Assembly (NCBI RefSeq): GCF_000315625.1
Contig: NW_005434580.1
Location: 118,846-148,845 of the forward strand
DNA length: 30,000 bases
Reading direction: 5' to 3'
Source: Guillardia theta CCMP2712
Taxonomy: Eukaryota > Cryptophyceae > Pyrenomonadales > Geminigeraceae
Positions 12,688 to 20,568 of the stretch are shown piece after piece; positions within the stretch are counted from its first letter, which is position 1; every line of letters starts with the position of its first letter. A program made the translations under genes and the position numbers. Below the pieces are notes generated by a model. That model was given only the letters and a program-made list of their open reading frames with translations, was not told the DNA's origin and did no database searches.

Positions 12688-13089
12688 CAGACATACCTAT
12701 CTTCCAGTTGGCTCGGATATACACAGTTGGAGCTCCTGGCAACAGTCCTGGACTACTCGCCGACGGCGACGATAGGAGAGACGAGCTGCAAGCGGGCTAG
12801 CTGGACCTCCGACACCTCCATCCTCTGCACGACCCCAGCTTGCACGAACTACCTGGCAGGCGCAAACTACGACCTCCCGCTGCAGGTGGAGGTCGGGCTG
12901 GCCTACTACACAGATGGGAAGCAGCTGGGGGTAAAGATCGCTGCCTTCACGTGCGACTTCCCCATCCCCGTCTTCTTCAAGCTGAACAACAACGAGATCA
13001 ATCTTCTCAGCTTCCTCGCCTCCCTCCTCCTCGCCGGCCTCGTGGTCTGCTGCCTCCACAGGACAGCTCTCTGTCCAGAAGCAGAGTGA
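12688..13089 (+). pseudogene. C-terminal fragment of a membrane-anchored protein
   Basis: The frame opens after a stop at 12685 without an ATG and encodes a Cys-containing, probably luminal or extracellular segment ([32 protein letters not shown]). One transmembrane helix follows ([20 protein letters not shown]) with a short tail. The last codons overlap the antisense of the DPH5 fragment, so the natural C-terminus may be lost or overlapping. Acceptor-like CAG sites near 12688 and 12705 would allow it to be a last exon, but the upstream sequence belongs to another ORF. Family unknown. Confidence 0.45.
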
Positions 13090-13512
13090 CACTGTTTGCC
13101 CGAAGTTGTAGAGCTGCAGGCCGCACGCTCCACAAGCATTCATGGTGGACGCGTTGTGAATGACCTCCACTCTGATGCCCATCTCCTTCGCTCTCAGGGC
13201 GATGTCAGTGTGTGTAGTTGCCCCGTACACGTCTCCAACAACAAGAAACGCAACCTCTGCCGTCCTCGCTGCAAGCAACATCTCATCTGAGTTCGACTCC
13301 ACCGCCTCTCTGTCCATCAGCTCCACCTCCCTCCCGTAGAACTCCTCCAGTTTGCTCTTCTCTACCCCGAGGATCGACGTGTATCCCTCAAGATACACAT
13401 GCTTGCAGCGTTTCACAACCTGCAGGCCGCACACTGTGATGTCCTGCTCGTTGCTCAACCCCAGCCCGATCAGGTACAGAACGCCTGTCGACTTGTCTGT
13501 CTTCTCCTCCAT
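13069..13512 (-). pseudogene. DPH5: Diphthine synthase (DPH5), N-terminal half only
   Basis: DPH5 is the SAM-dependent methyltransferase that builds diphthamide on elongation factor 2. From the ATG at 13510-13512 the product reads [53 protein letters not shown] and [19 protein letters not shown], ending in VSLCFWTE, all hallmark N-terminal DPH5 blocks including the GD(V/P)(Y/F)GATTH substrate and cofactor motif. The family is about 285 residues, but after about 148 residues the frame turns into antisense of the membrane-protein fragment. I found no exon for the C-terminal half. It is either a truncated copy or a first exon whose remaining exons lie elsewhere. In frame upstream of the ATG is a leucine-rich stretch without its own ATG. 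Confidence 0.75.
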
Positions 13513-14042
13513 GGCTGGAGAAATCCCGCTTCCTCTCCTCAAGGAGATGGAGTGGGGGCGTATTAGTGTACCTCCACAGGGGATGACGAGGCACAGAAGG
13601 AGGAGGAGGAGGAGGATGAGGAGGCGGCGGGAGATGGGTGACGAAGAGGTTGTGGCATAGGAAATTACAACTTTTGCAACGGGGGTTTCAAGGTTCTTGT
13701 TACTCTGCTTTGTACTTGTATCAGAGACCCAGCAAATGTTTGTTGAGCTTTCGTTGAGATCGTTCTTCTTGGGGAAAACGTGTTGATGCAATTGCTGTGC
13801 TGATCTTGGTGAGTTCAATCGTTCGGTGGTTCAAGTTCCTTTAGATAAACGCACTACACAATTTATGTTCCAGATGTTGTGACCGACTCTCAGTCATTGC
13901 AGGGAGGATTATGATAGAGTGCCAAATTTTATTTCTAAGAGATCAACAGAAAGTTCCGCAACATATTGGAGACCGACACTTACTGATGTTTCAGTAGAGT
14001 GTCTCCTTACTTTCAATCGACGTGCAATCAAAACGCACTTGA
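13513..14042. other. Flank between DPH5 fragment and inverted GT90 half
   Basis: This stretch holds the presumed 5' region of DPH5, with an AGG-rich patch at about 13597-13630, and unremarkable AT-richer sequence. Under the inversion model it is the original spacer between the GT90 stop and DPH5. I see no further gene in it. Confidence 0.5.
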
Positions 14043-14699
14043 TTGGGTGACTTTTGACTCTGAGTTTTGGCTACGATTTTCCACTATACACCTGAGCGTA
14101 CGCATGAAGCAGGTGCACCAGATAGCATTTCATGGAGTCTGAGTTGAGATGTTCGAGCACATACAGTGTGGAAGCCTGCGCGACATGTCGCAAGAGACTC
14201 TCATTCTTCAGAGACGATCTGATGACGTGGATAAGGTTGGAAACATCTCGCTTGAAGGGAATGAAGTGATGGTACGGCTGCAGATCCCTGTACCAGAACT
14301 CTTCGCTTGTGGATTCTTGCTTCAAGACTACCACGTTGCTGGCAAGGAAGTCAAGCAGGCGGTCAGGAACCGAGTTACCATCCGGCACGACGACTAGCTT
14401 GTACTGCCACTGTTCAGAGTGCGAGACTCGTCCTCTCGATAGAAACCCTTCCTTCTCCATGACTCTTGCAACCTGGTCGGAGTCTGTCTGAACGATGTTT
14501 GTGAAGCGAGCATCAATAAGTTCCGGGTGATCCAAGGAGGCCTGCACGATCTTGCTCCTGGGGAAATCCCTCCAGTTGTTGAGCGTGTAAACACCCCCTG
14601 TTGTCGATCCTCTGAAAAAGGCTTTGTTCTTCTTGCTTTCAAAGGGGATGCTGTTGTCCAACGCTGCTGTCTTCAAGAAAGAGTCTGTAAACCCTGTCA
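14043..14699 (-). pseudogene. GT90 glycosyltransferase, 3' fragment, inverted (copy A)
   Basis: The reverse complement matches 29342-30000 of copy B nearly base for base, including 28 bp beyond the stop codon. Coding sequence runs from the breakpoint at 14699/14700 to the stop at 14071-14073. It carries the GT90 core: KAFFRGSTTGG, VVVPDGNSVPDRLLDFLASN, VVLKQEST and the LQPYHHFIPFKRD block. One substitution is His for Asp in NLI(D/H)VIRSSL. About 107 bp of the gene (29235-29341 in copy B) are missing from copy A. The piece has no start of its own. Confidence 0.92.
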
Positions 14700-15167
14700 G
14701 AATTATCGCGGGTCAAGGTCATAGCCAACAACCGAGCTCTGATTGAGATCGCCATGCAACAGTACAAGAGCGACTTGTCTCTCACGAAAGGTTTGGAGAT
14801 GTTTGTGAACGAGCATTTGTTGACTGTAGGCCGTGACAAAACGACATTGAGTATGTATGGCACAAAAGTCTGTAATAAGCTGCGAAACTTTGGCTTCGCA
14901 GCGAAGGAAGACTTTGTTCAGAAAGAACTTAAAAACCTCATGCACGAGATCTCAAAACCTTTACACAGACCGCACGTATCGGGTAAGATTTACACAGGGT
15001 ATGTGGTTGGAGGGGAACCGCCGCTTGCAGAAGCGCTTGCGATCGTGATCTCAAAACTACAAGAATGCAAGTTCGTGCAAAACCTGGATGTCCTGCTAGT
15101 CGATGGGGAAGGGAAATGCAAGTGCGTGATAAGTAATGGAGACATCGTTGAATACGGTGAAGCGTAG
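14700..15167 (+). pseudogene. Unknown ORF fragment, 3' part
   Basis: An open frame enters directly from the inversion breakpoint and ends at TAG 15165-15167, about 155 codons with an internal ATG at 14754. It encodes a charged helical segment (IANNRALIEIAMQQYKSDLS) followed by a possible beta-rich part (GKIYTGYVVGGE, LDVLLVDGEGKCKCVISNGD). The sequence looks coding but I do not recognise it. Its codon use resembles that of the fragment at 12359-12651, which a simple inversion would place directly upstream. Confidence 0.5.
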
Positions 15168-15175
15168 TCTACGAT

Positions 15176-15427
15176 CTACATGTCGTTATCAACGTGATGT
15201 ATTGCTTTCTGCCAGTGAATGAGCCGGTTCCTCCCCTTTGAGAAGCCGACGCAGCCTCTTCGGGATTTTTTTGCATATAAACGAAAACAAAGAAGCGTAT
15301 CCTTGATAGCAACGAGTTCCCTGTCCGTCGTGTCATAATTGCGCTCGGTAGCAGTCAACAGCCTGCTGTAGTATCCAACGTCGCGAGGGCCGTCTGGTCG
15401 CGCGAATGAGGAATCACTGGCTAAAAT
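15176..15427 (-). mobile_element. Ty3/gypsy-type retrotransposon remnant (RNase H start)
   Basis: The frame reads ILASDSSFARPDG, then VGYYSRLLTATERNYDTTDR and ELVAIKDTL, the characteristic start of the RNase H domain that follows reverse transcriptase in Ty3/gypsy Pol (consensus: Y-S-R-x-L-x-x-x-E-R-N-Y-x-x-x-D-R-E-L-x-A-I). The match fades after about 80 codons, and no LTR, integrase or reverse transcriptase is seen beside it, so this is a short dead fragment. Confidence 0.72.
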
Positions 15428-16172
15428 ATAGGCTGAAATGATTCATTTCAGAGAGTACGCAGACAGGATTGCAGCAGGTCAGAATAACATGCAAGTAGTC
15501 AACGAGAATACATCAATGCACAGCAGCAGCTCGTGTGCCAGCTGCTCGTTGGTTATCCGGCCGGGCAGCGAAGACAGCCCGGACGCATTCGTCGAGGACG
15601 GTAGCTCTGCGAGCCTCGATCTGCTCTCCTGGGCGTCAGGGCTGATGTGTGACTCCGCGCGGTAGAGGGCGATTGATGCGCTCGGTGAGCTTGTACTCGT
15701 CCGGGACTTTCCAGTCCTTGAAGCGAGCAAGGTAGACGTTGAGCTGCTTAAGGAAGGGCCTCCACGAGCAATACCCCCCCGCCTCAGCATCATCATTGGC
15801 ATCATGGCATCGTGCCTCCATGCAGCACTGAGTGCGTTCGGGGCGCTATGGCGGGGAATTTAGGGGGGGCTGCATGCCATGGCAGCCGGAATGTCACGAG
15901 AAAATTCAAATCAATTTTTTGGCGGGCAAAGCTATGTTGTGCCCCACCGAGGCTTCCAGCGGCGAAGAACTGAAAACATGCTCATCATGCCATAGACGAA
16001 GAGAGATGATCGGACCAGCATTCGAAAGTGCCATGGCCCTGCCAGTGTGTCTACTATGTCACAGTGTGCACATCTTGTGTTGCCAAGTTGCTAGGTTCAA
16101 AAACCACAAGACTCGCAATGATCTTGAGCAGCTGTTCTTGCTCTCTAAACCGCTAAAAGGTGGCACACTACC
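15428..16172. other. Unassigned stretch, possible retroelement remnant
   Basis: Two overlapping minus-strand frames (15636-15821 and 15479-15805) look weakly coding. One reads CSWRPFLKQLNVYLARFKDW, faintly like a retroviral-type gag capsid helix, next to the RNase H piece. The rest (15830-16172) holds no gene that I can support. Confidence 0.25.
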
Positions 16173-16654
16173 ACTCGTAGCCTAGAGGGGGTAGTAGGTA
16201 GTCTCCGCATAATATAACGGGTGTATCGAAGTTTTTCACACACTCCCACTAGCATCAGGTACCGGTTACGGCAGCTCTCTATGAAAACGTGATATAGGGG
16301 TGGTACTCGCAGCCTAGAGGGGGTAGTGCTTTCCCTCTCAGAGGTAGGTAGTCTCCGCATAATATAACGGGTGTATCGAAGTTTTTCACACACTCCCACT
16401 AGCATCAGGTACCGGTTACGGCAGCTCTCTATGAAAAGATGATATAGGGGTGGTACTCGTAGCCTAGAGGGGGTAGTGCTTTCCCTCTCAGAGGTAGGTA
16501 GTCTCCGCATAATATAACGGGTGTATCGAAGTTTTTCACACACTACCACTAGCATCAGGTACCGGTGCTTGCGGCAGCTCTCTATGAAAAGATGATACAG
16601 GGGTGGTACTCGTAGCCTAGAGGGGGTAGTGCTTTCCCTCTCAGAGGTAGGTAG
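16173..16654. repeat. Tandem repeat, about 150-bp unit, 3.3 copies
   Basis: Units begin with ACTCG(T/C)AGCCTAGAGG at 16173, 16305, 16455 and 16608 and are 132, 150 and 153 bp long; the last is partial. The first unit lacks about 20 bp of the shared segment. Copies are nearly identical. Because 150 and 153 are multiples of three, a minus-strand frame stays open through the array and would encode a repeated 50-residue peptide, but composition gives no support for real coding. The array cuts into the membrane-protein ORF to its right. Confidence 0.92.
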
Positions 16655-17070
16655 ATGATGAAGGCAATCAAGGGGAGAATACTGGAGAGGTCCGAGGCAT
16701 AGGAGGCGATGAAGATCACTATGCCAATGCCATACACGGATCTCATAGTCTTCCACAGCTCGTCCATCTCAGACTAGATGTACAGCTTCTGCTTCTTCGA
16801 GGGTCTCCTGAAGTTATAAAGAGTCTTGGGCTCGGGCGCAGTCGACTTCATGCTCTTCACCTCGCTTGTCAGGGAGATGTTGGATGACGCGTCCTCGTCC
16901 CTCTGGCCCTCTGTCTCTGGATCCACATAGATGACGTTGCTGTTGTTGTTCTCAAAGTAGTTCTCTCTCCCATAAGCCTTTGGCTCCTTCTCGTAGTCCG
17001 CGGTGATGTCCTTTGTGATGCTCTCGGCCTTCATCATCCTCGGCTCGGTGCTTCCGATATGCAGGAACAT
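16655..17070 (-). pseudogene. Broken ORF with hydrophilic N-part, in-frame TAG and two hydrophobic segments
   Basis: From ATG 17070 the frame reads a polar sequence (ADYEKEPKAYGRENYFENNN, NVIYVDPETEGQRDEDASSN) and ends at TAG 16774-16776. Past the TAG the same frame stays open with MDELWKTMRSVYGIGIVIFI and a second hydrophobic stretch (LSSILPLIAFIIYLPL), until the tandem array begins. The continued frame suggests one membrane-protein gene with a nonsense codon, later cut by the repeat. Arg is encoded largely by AGG/AGA here, unlike the neighbouring genes, as in the divergent ORF at 17087. Origin unknown; a virus-like or mobile source is possible. Confidence 0.42.
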
Positions 17071-17086
17071 GTTCTACGGCGTCACC

Positions 17087-18078
17087 ATGACCGAGTGCCT
17101 AAGGCCCCAGGTCCTACCCGACGTCGATTACATTGAGGATGACTACGATGAGGATCAAAACGACTACTCAACCAACGAAGGTTATCACGCGTTCGACACA
17201 CAGGCCAACCTGGGGGTCAACAACAAAGTCATAGAGCTCCTCACAAACCCCCAGCTCTGTAGGGAGAAGATGCTTAAGATCCTGAAGACGCTGAAGAAGG
17301 AGAGCTTGAAGAATTTCGCTGGCTTGTCCTGTATGCCTCTCAATGATGTCGTAGTGGACGAATACGGAGACGTCAACTGGGACCAGAACCACAAGTATGT
17401 AGATAGCATGCCCTGGAAGCCCGAGCCTCCGACCAGCATAGGCCTCTACCATGCCTTTGATAGGAACTTTGTGAATGACGTGCTCGAGCACAAGCTCTTC
17501 ATTGTGGTTGACGGGGGTTTGCCCAACGCGGTAGACGAGTTCTACAACCTTATGCTCGATGCCGCCAAGGAGACGACCACAAAGGATATCTGCGAGTCAG
17601 AGGAGGTCAACTGGCTCAGGAAGGCAAGCCAGAGGGCAAGGCTCAAGATCATCAAGATGGTGGCAATGAGTTCGGCCTAGATATCCCTACAGAGATAGAC
17701 ATCTACGAGCACTCGACGGAGCCCTGCGAGATTGCGCAGCCCACCTCCGAAACACTACACTGCGACATGATCAAGCTCAACGCCGAGAGCGTGGCGGTCT
17801 ACAACTTCGCATGCAACACCACACTCCAGGAGAACGGGATCCTATGCCCCATGCACCCCTGCGAGGGGATGTGGCTCTTCAAGGGGCCGAGGATGAACCA
17901 CAACAGCTACCACACCTACGGCTCCACCTTTGGCACGGACTACGTCTGCGGCACATTCCCAACGAGCTCCTTCCAGATCATGAAGATCAACGACGGCATC
18001 AAGGGATACTACGACTACAAGTCAAGGATCAAGGACGAGTCGCTAGAATGTTTGGACAAGGCAGTATGGCAAGGCTGA
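17087..18078 (+). pseudogene. Unknown ORF with one frameshift, possibly element- or virus-derived
   Basis: The first part starts at ATG 17087 (MTECLRPQVLPDVDYIEDDY) and is open to TAG 17678-17680. Near 17650 the plausible coding frame moves by minus one and continues as DGGNEFGLDIPTEIDIYEHS, with a Cys-rich end (FACNTTLQENGILCPMHPCE, TYGSTFGTDYVCGTFPTSSF), to TGA 18076-18078. Together about 330 codons are acidic at the N-terminus and Cys-containing at the C-terminus. Codon choice (AGG for Arg, ATA) resembles the divergent ORF 17 bp away. I do not recognise the family. The upstream open stretch from 17003 resembles a signal peptide but is antisense to the other ORF, so I start at 17087. Confidence 0.42.
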
Positions 18079-19072
18079 TGTCCTTGCGAGAGCATATCAT
18101 CGTGTGTTCGCACAGGTGTACCGATTGCGGCATGTCAGCTAGTGGTACTCCAACCAAGACAGAAATATTGAAAGGCATGAAAGAGATGAGGGTTGAAGTG
18201 CGAGATGCCATCAAGGAGGAGATGAAGGTAATCGAGGAGAAGATGGATGAGAAGATGAAGGTAATCGAGGAGAAGATGAAAGAACTGGACCACAAGTTTG
18301 ACGATTTCAAAACTGTGATCAGGGACGAACTGCGAACGAATTTAGGTTTTGTTGCTGGATGGATGAGGGATGTACGAGGTCCTAGTGGAGGGCAGGTTAC
18401 ATCTGGAAGCATGGACTTCACAGAGGCTTTCCGCATCGTCATGCAACAGGTTGCCAATATAGGACAACAGGTGCAGCAGATGGGCAATATAGGGGAGCAG
18501 GTGCAGGCCGCCGTGGGTGAAGCTATGCGACAGATGGTACTGGATGGAGCAGGCCATGTTATGATGGCACATGGGGTGAGCAACGTGATGCCAGATGCTG
18601 ACTCGAATGGAAGATTGAATGAGAGTGAATCGGAGGAAGGTGCAGAAGTGAGCAGGGAGGGGACACCGGAGAGGAATGCGGTGCTGGTTTCATCACCAGG
18701 ACAGGGGGATGATGGCAACGGTGAGATACAAGTTGGAGGGGATGACTTCGAATGGGAAGGATGGGTGCCTGGCAGACACATGGTCCCGTTGGCTTGGCGA
18801 TTTCCTTGCGGTGCAGAGTTCGAAATATGTTCATGTGGTGGAATCTGGGGCAAGATGTCATCGTGGAAGGACAAGTGAGGAGGATTCGGCCCTTAAAGCA
18901 CCTCAGTCAGGTTCCTTTCTCCGCAGACGTGAAGGATGAGAACACGAGGAAGAATGTGTACAAGCAGGTTCGTATTGAGATGTCACTGGCAGTTGAAGAC
19001 CATCAGGTAGAGGCGAATAGAAATAGGGAGAGTGGACAAAGGACGTATGCAGACATTCTCCAGAGCACGTAG
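18078..19072 (+). pseudogene. Coiled-coil ORF with late frameshift, possible element ORF
   Basis: From ATG 18078 (or ATG 18132) the frame reads a long coiled coil with a repeated block (EEMKVIEEKMDEKMKVIEEK, then LDHKFDDFKTVIRDEL), a Gln-rich helix (VANIGQQVQQMGNIGEQVQA) and an acidic linker, ending at TGA 18876-18878. A second frame beginning around 18790-18850 looks like the true C-terminus (GQDVIVEGQVRRIRPLKHLS to YADILQST) and stops at 19070-19072, so one indel or an unseen intron lies there. A coiled coil followed by a basic tail would suit an ORF1-like protein of a non-LTR element, but no reverse transcriptase is present. Unidentified. Confidence 0.45.
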
Positions 19073-20004
19073 TGTAGAGAATTTACAGTTCGTTCCTGAA
19101 TGAAATCATTGTTGAGTTGATACATGTGTGTTAAGCCCTCATGTGGAAATGGAATGTTGGAAAGAATGAGTCTCTCGCTACGATGCCAAAGCGATGGTAG
19201 GTTGTGATGATATACTCAAGGGTACTTTTTGGGATGATGATGACAATGAGAGCAACAGACAATGCAGTTGATCAGGTATCATACTGCACTGCAAATCAAG
19301 GGGATGGTGGGTATTGTGACAGCGAAGGGATGCCGGAGTATGCTTTGTTGGAGTTGAGGTTGTGAGATGCCGTGGTATCAGCTGCCATCTGGCATGTTTG
19401 TGATGGATGGAGATGGAGGAGATATTCGCATGAATCACTGTCTTGATGACATGCTAAACATGATCTGTGGAGTGCATATTGTCATGTACGGCATTATGGA
19501 TTTTCATGCACTGATGCCAAGCTGGATTCAGGGTCAGTTATGTTCCAAAAGGAACGTTGCGTGCCAACCATATTGCACAGTATTGCATATCGTCAGGTGT
19601 TACAGATTCATGAACATGGGGGCGAATGAGGGGTGACATGGAGTTTGAAGCTCAGGGGTTTATCATGATTGGAGAGAGATGTTACTTCTTTGGCATTGAC
19701 CACATCTAGATGCTGCATATTGATGAGTGATGACAACGTGATGACAACGTTCCCACCACCATCAGTGAATTGTCTGCAGACTGGAGTGCAAGGCTGTGAC
19801 GGATCAGTGCAAGTCCGAGACGGGACAGTCAAACCATGAGCAAGCTGTCGTCTTGATACTTGGAGGGAAGATCGGGAGCCTGGATTCAGAGGTCAGGTGA
19901 TGGGTGAGGAGGTGTTCCGACGCCCACAAGTACCTGACAAAGGCGAATGCGCAACCGCAACGATCCGCCATGAAAGCAACGCCGAAATGGCTTAAGTGTG
20001 AAAG
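19073..20004. other. Decayed coding-like sequence, no intact gene
   Basis: Pieces of plus-strand frames look protein-like, for example AVDQVSYCTANQGDGGYCDS at about 19266-19325 and YCHVRHYGFSCTDAKLDSGS at about 19475-19535, but they are separated by stops and frame changes. This is consistent with an old gene or element in decay. A short tandem repeat (GATGACAACGT, twice) lies near 19730-19750. Nothing functional can be assigned. Confidence 0.35.
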
Positions 20005-20028
20005 GCCTGGTACAAATTTGTACCAGGC
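20005..20028. repeat. 24-bp perfect palindrome
   Basis: The sequence from 20005 to 20028 equals its own reverse complement (half-site GCCTGGTACAAA). It could be a dimeric protein-binding site or a terminus of a small element; nothing else nearby decides. Confidence 0.9.
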
Positions 20029-20345
20029 ATGAGTACCATGATTGTCAGGGAACTTGAGTGAAATCTCTGGATATCCGGTACAGTCCTTTTGTACCAGTAA
20101 ATACGTCCTACAACAGTAATAAACTGCGCTTGTCCATGACTCAATTAAAAATATAATATTACGCGGTGTCATGGACCGGTGGTAACACCCCTTCGATTGA
20201 ATTATGCAACTTTATTGAAATTCCCCCGATGGGTGGGGTGGTGGTGCTCCACTACCCACCATTGGCTTTGATTATACTTACAGGCAGTGGGGAATGTAGG
20301 GGGTGCTGTGCTGTAACTATAATATATACAACACTATGGATCCCT

Positions 20346-20375
20346 TACGTTTTATAATATATATTATAAAACGTA
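20346..20375. repeat. 30-bp perfect palindrome, AT-rich
   Basis: The 15-bp half TACGTTTTATAATAT is followed by its exact complement, with further partial pairing outside. It lies 194 bp upstream of the start of the fusion-enzyme gene. It could extrude as a cruciform, bind a dimeric factor or mark an element end. Confidence 0.9.
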
Positions 20376-20568
20376 GGGAGAAGGAGCATCGGGGACGTAC
20401 GGGAGAACTGCTACCTATAAAAAAATATGGGTGACCCCTGGCATCACCCAACCCCATCAATCATGGAGAAATGTGACTGATTTAGAGGGTCACGGCGCAG
20501 TGAAGTTGACAAGCCTTCAAGGTGTGTGTGTGGGGGGGGGGGGGGCCGAAGCCTCGTTCTCCCAAGAA
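20376..20568 (+). promoter_or_regulatory. Upstream region of the fusion-enzyme gene: TATA-like box and 14-G tract
   Basis: CTATAAAAAAATATGG at about 20415-20430 resembles a TATA box about 150 bp before the start codon. At 20532-20545 a run of 14 G follows a short TG repeat. The open frame continues upstream of the chosen ATG through this G run, but the residues it would add (Gly run, no conserved block) do not look coding. Confidence 0.4.

Noticed and set aside
13513-13818. Signal peptide on DPH5 from the leucine-rich in-frame extension
   Set aside because: There is no ATG upstream in frame, DPH5 is cytosolic, and the stretch comes from an AGG repeat.
16173-16654. CRISPR array
   Set aside because: Units are about 150 bp and identical throughout, with no short repeat and unique spacer pattern, and the context is eukaryotic.
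16145-16756. Minus-strand repeat protein of 203 codons over the 150-bp array
   Set aside because: Openness follows from unit lengths divisible by three; another frame to its right is more protein-like, and no start context supports it.
17003-17086. Signal peptide for the ORF at 17087
   Set aside because: It lacks an ATG at its first codon, and it is antisense to the better-supported polar ORF starting at 17070.
18029-18874. Minus-strand frame of 281 codons
   Set aside because: It is antisense to the coiled-coil ORF, whose plus-strand frame has clear heptad structure.
20431-20568. Upstream start of the fusion-enzyme gene
   Set aside because: The extra 46 codons run through a TG repeat and the G tract and show no conserved or structured sequence.
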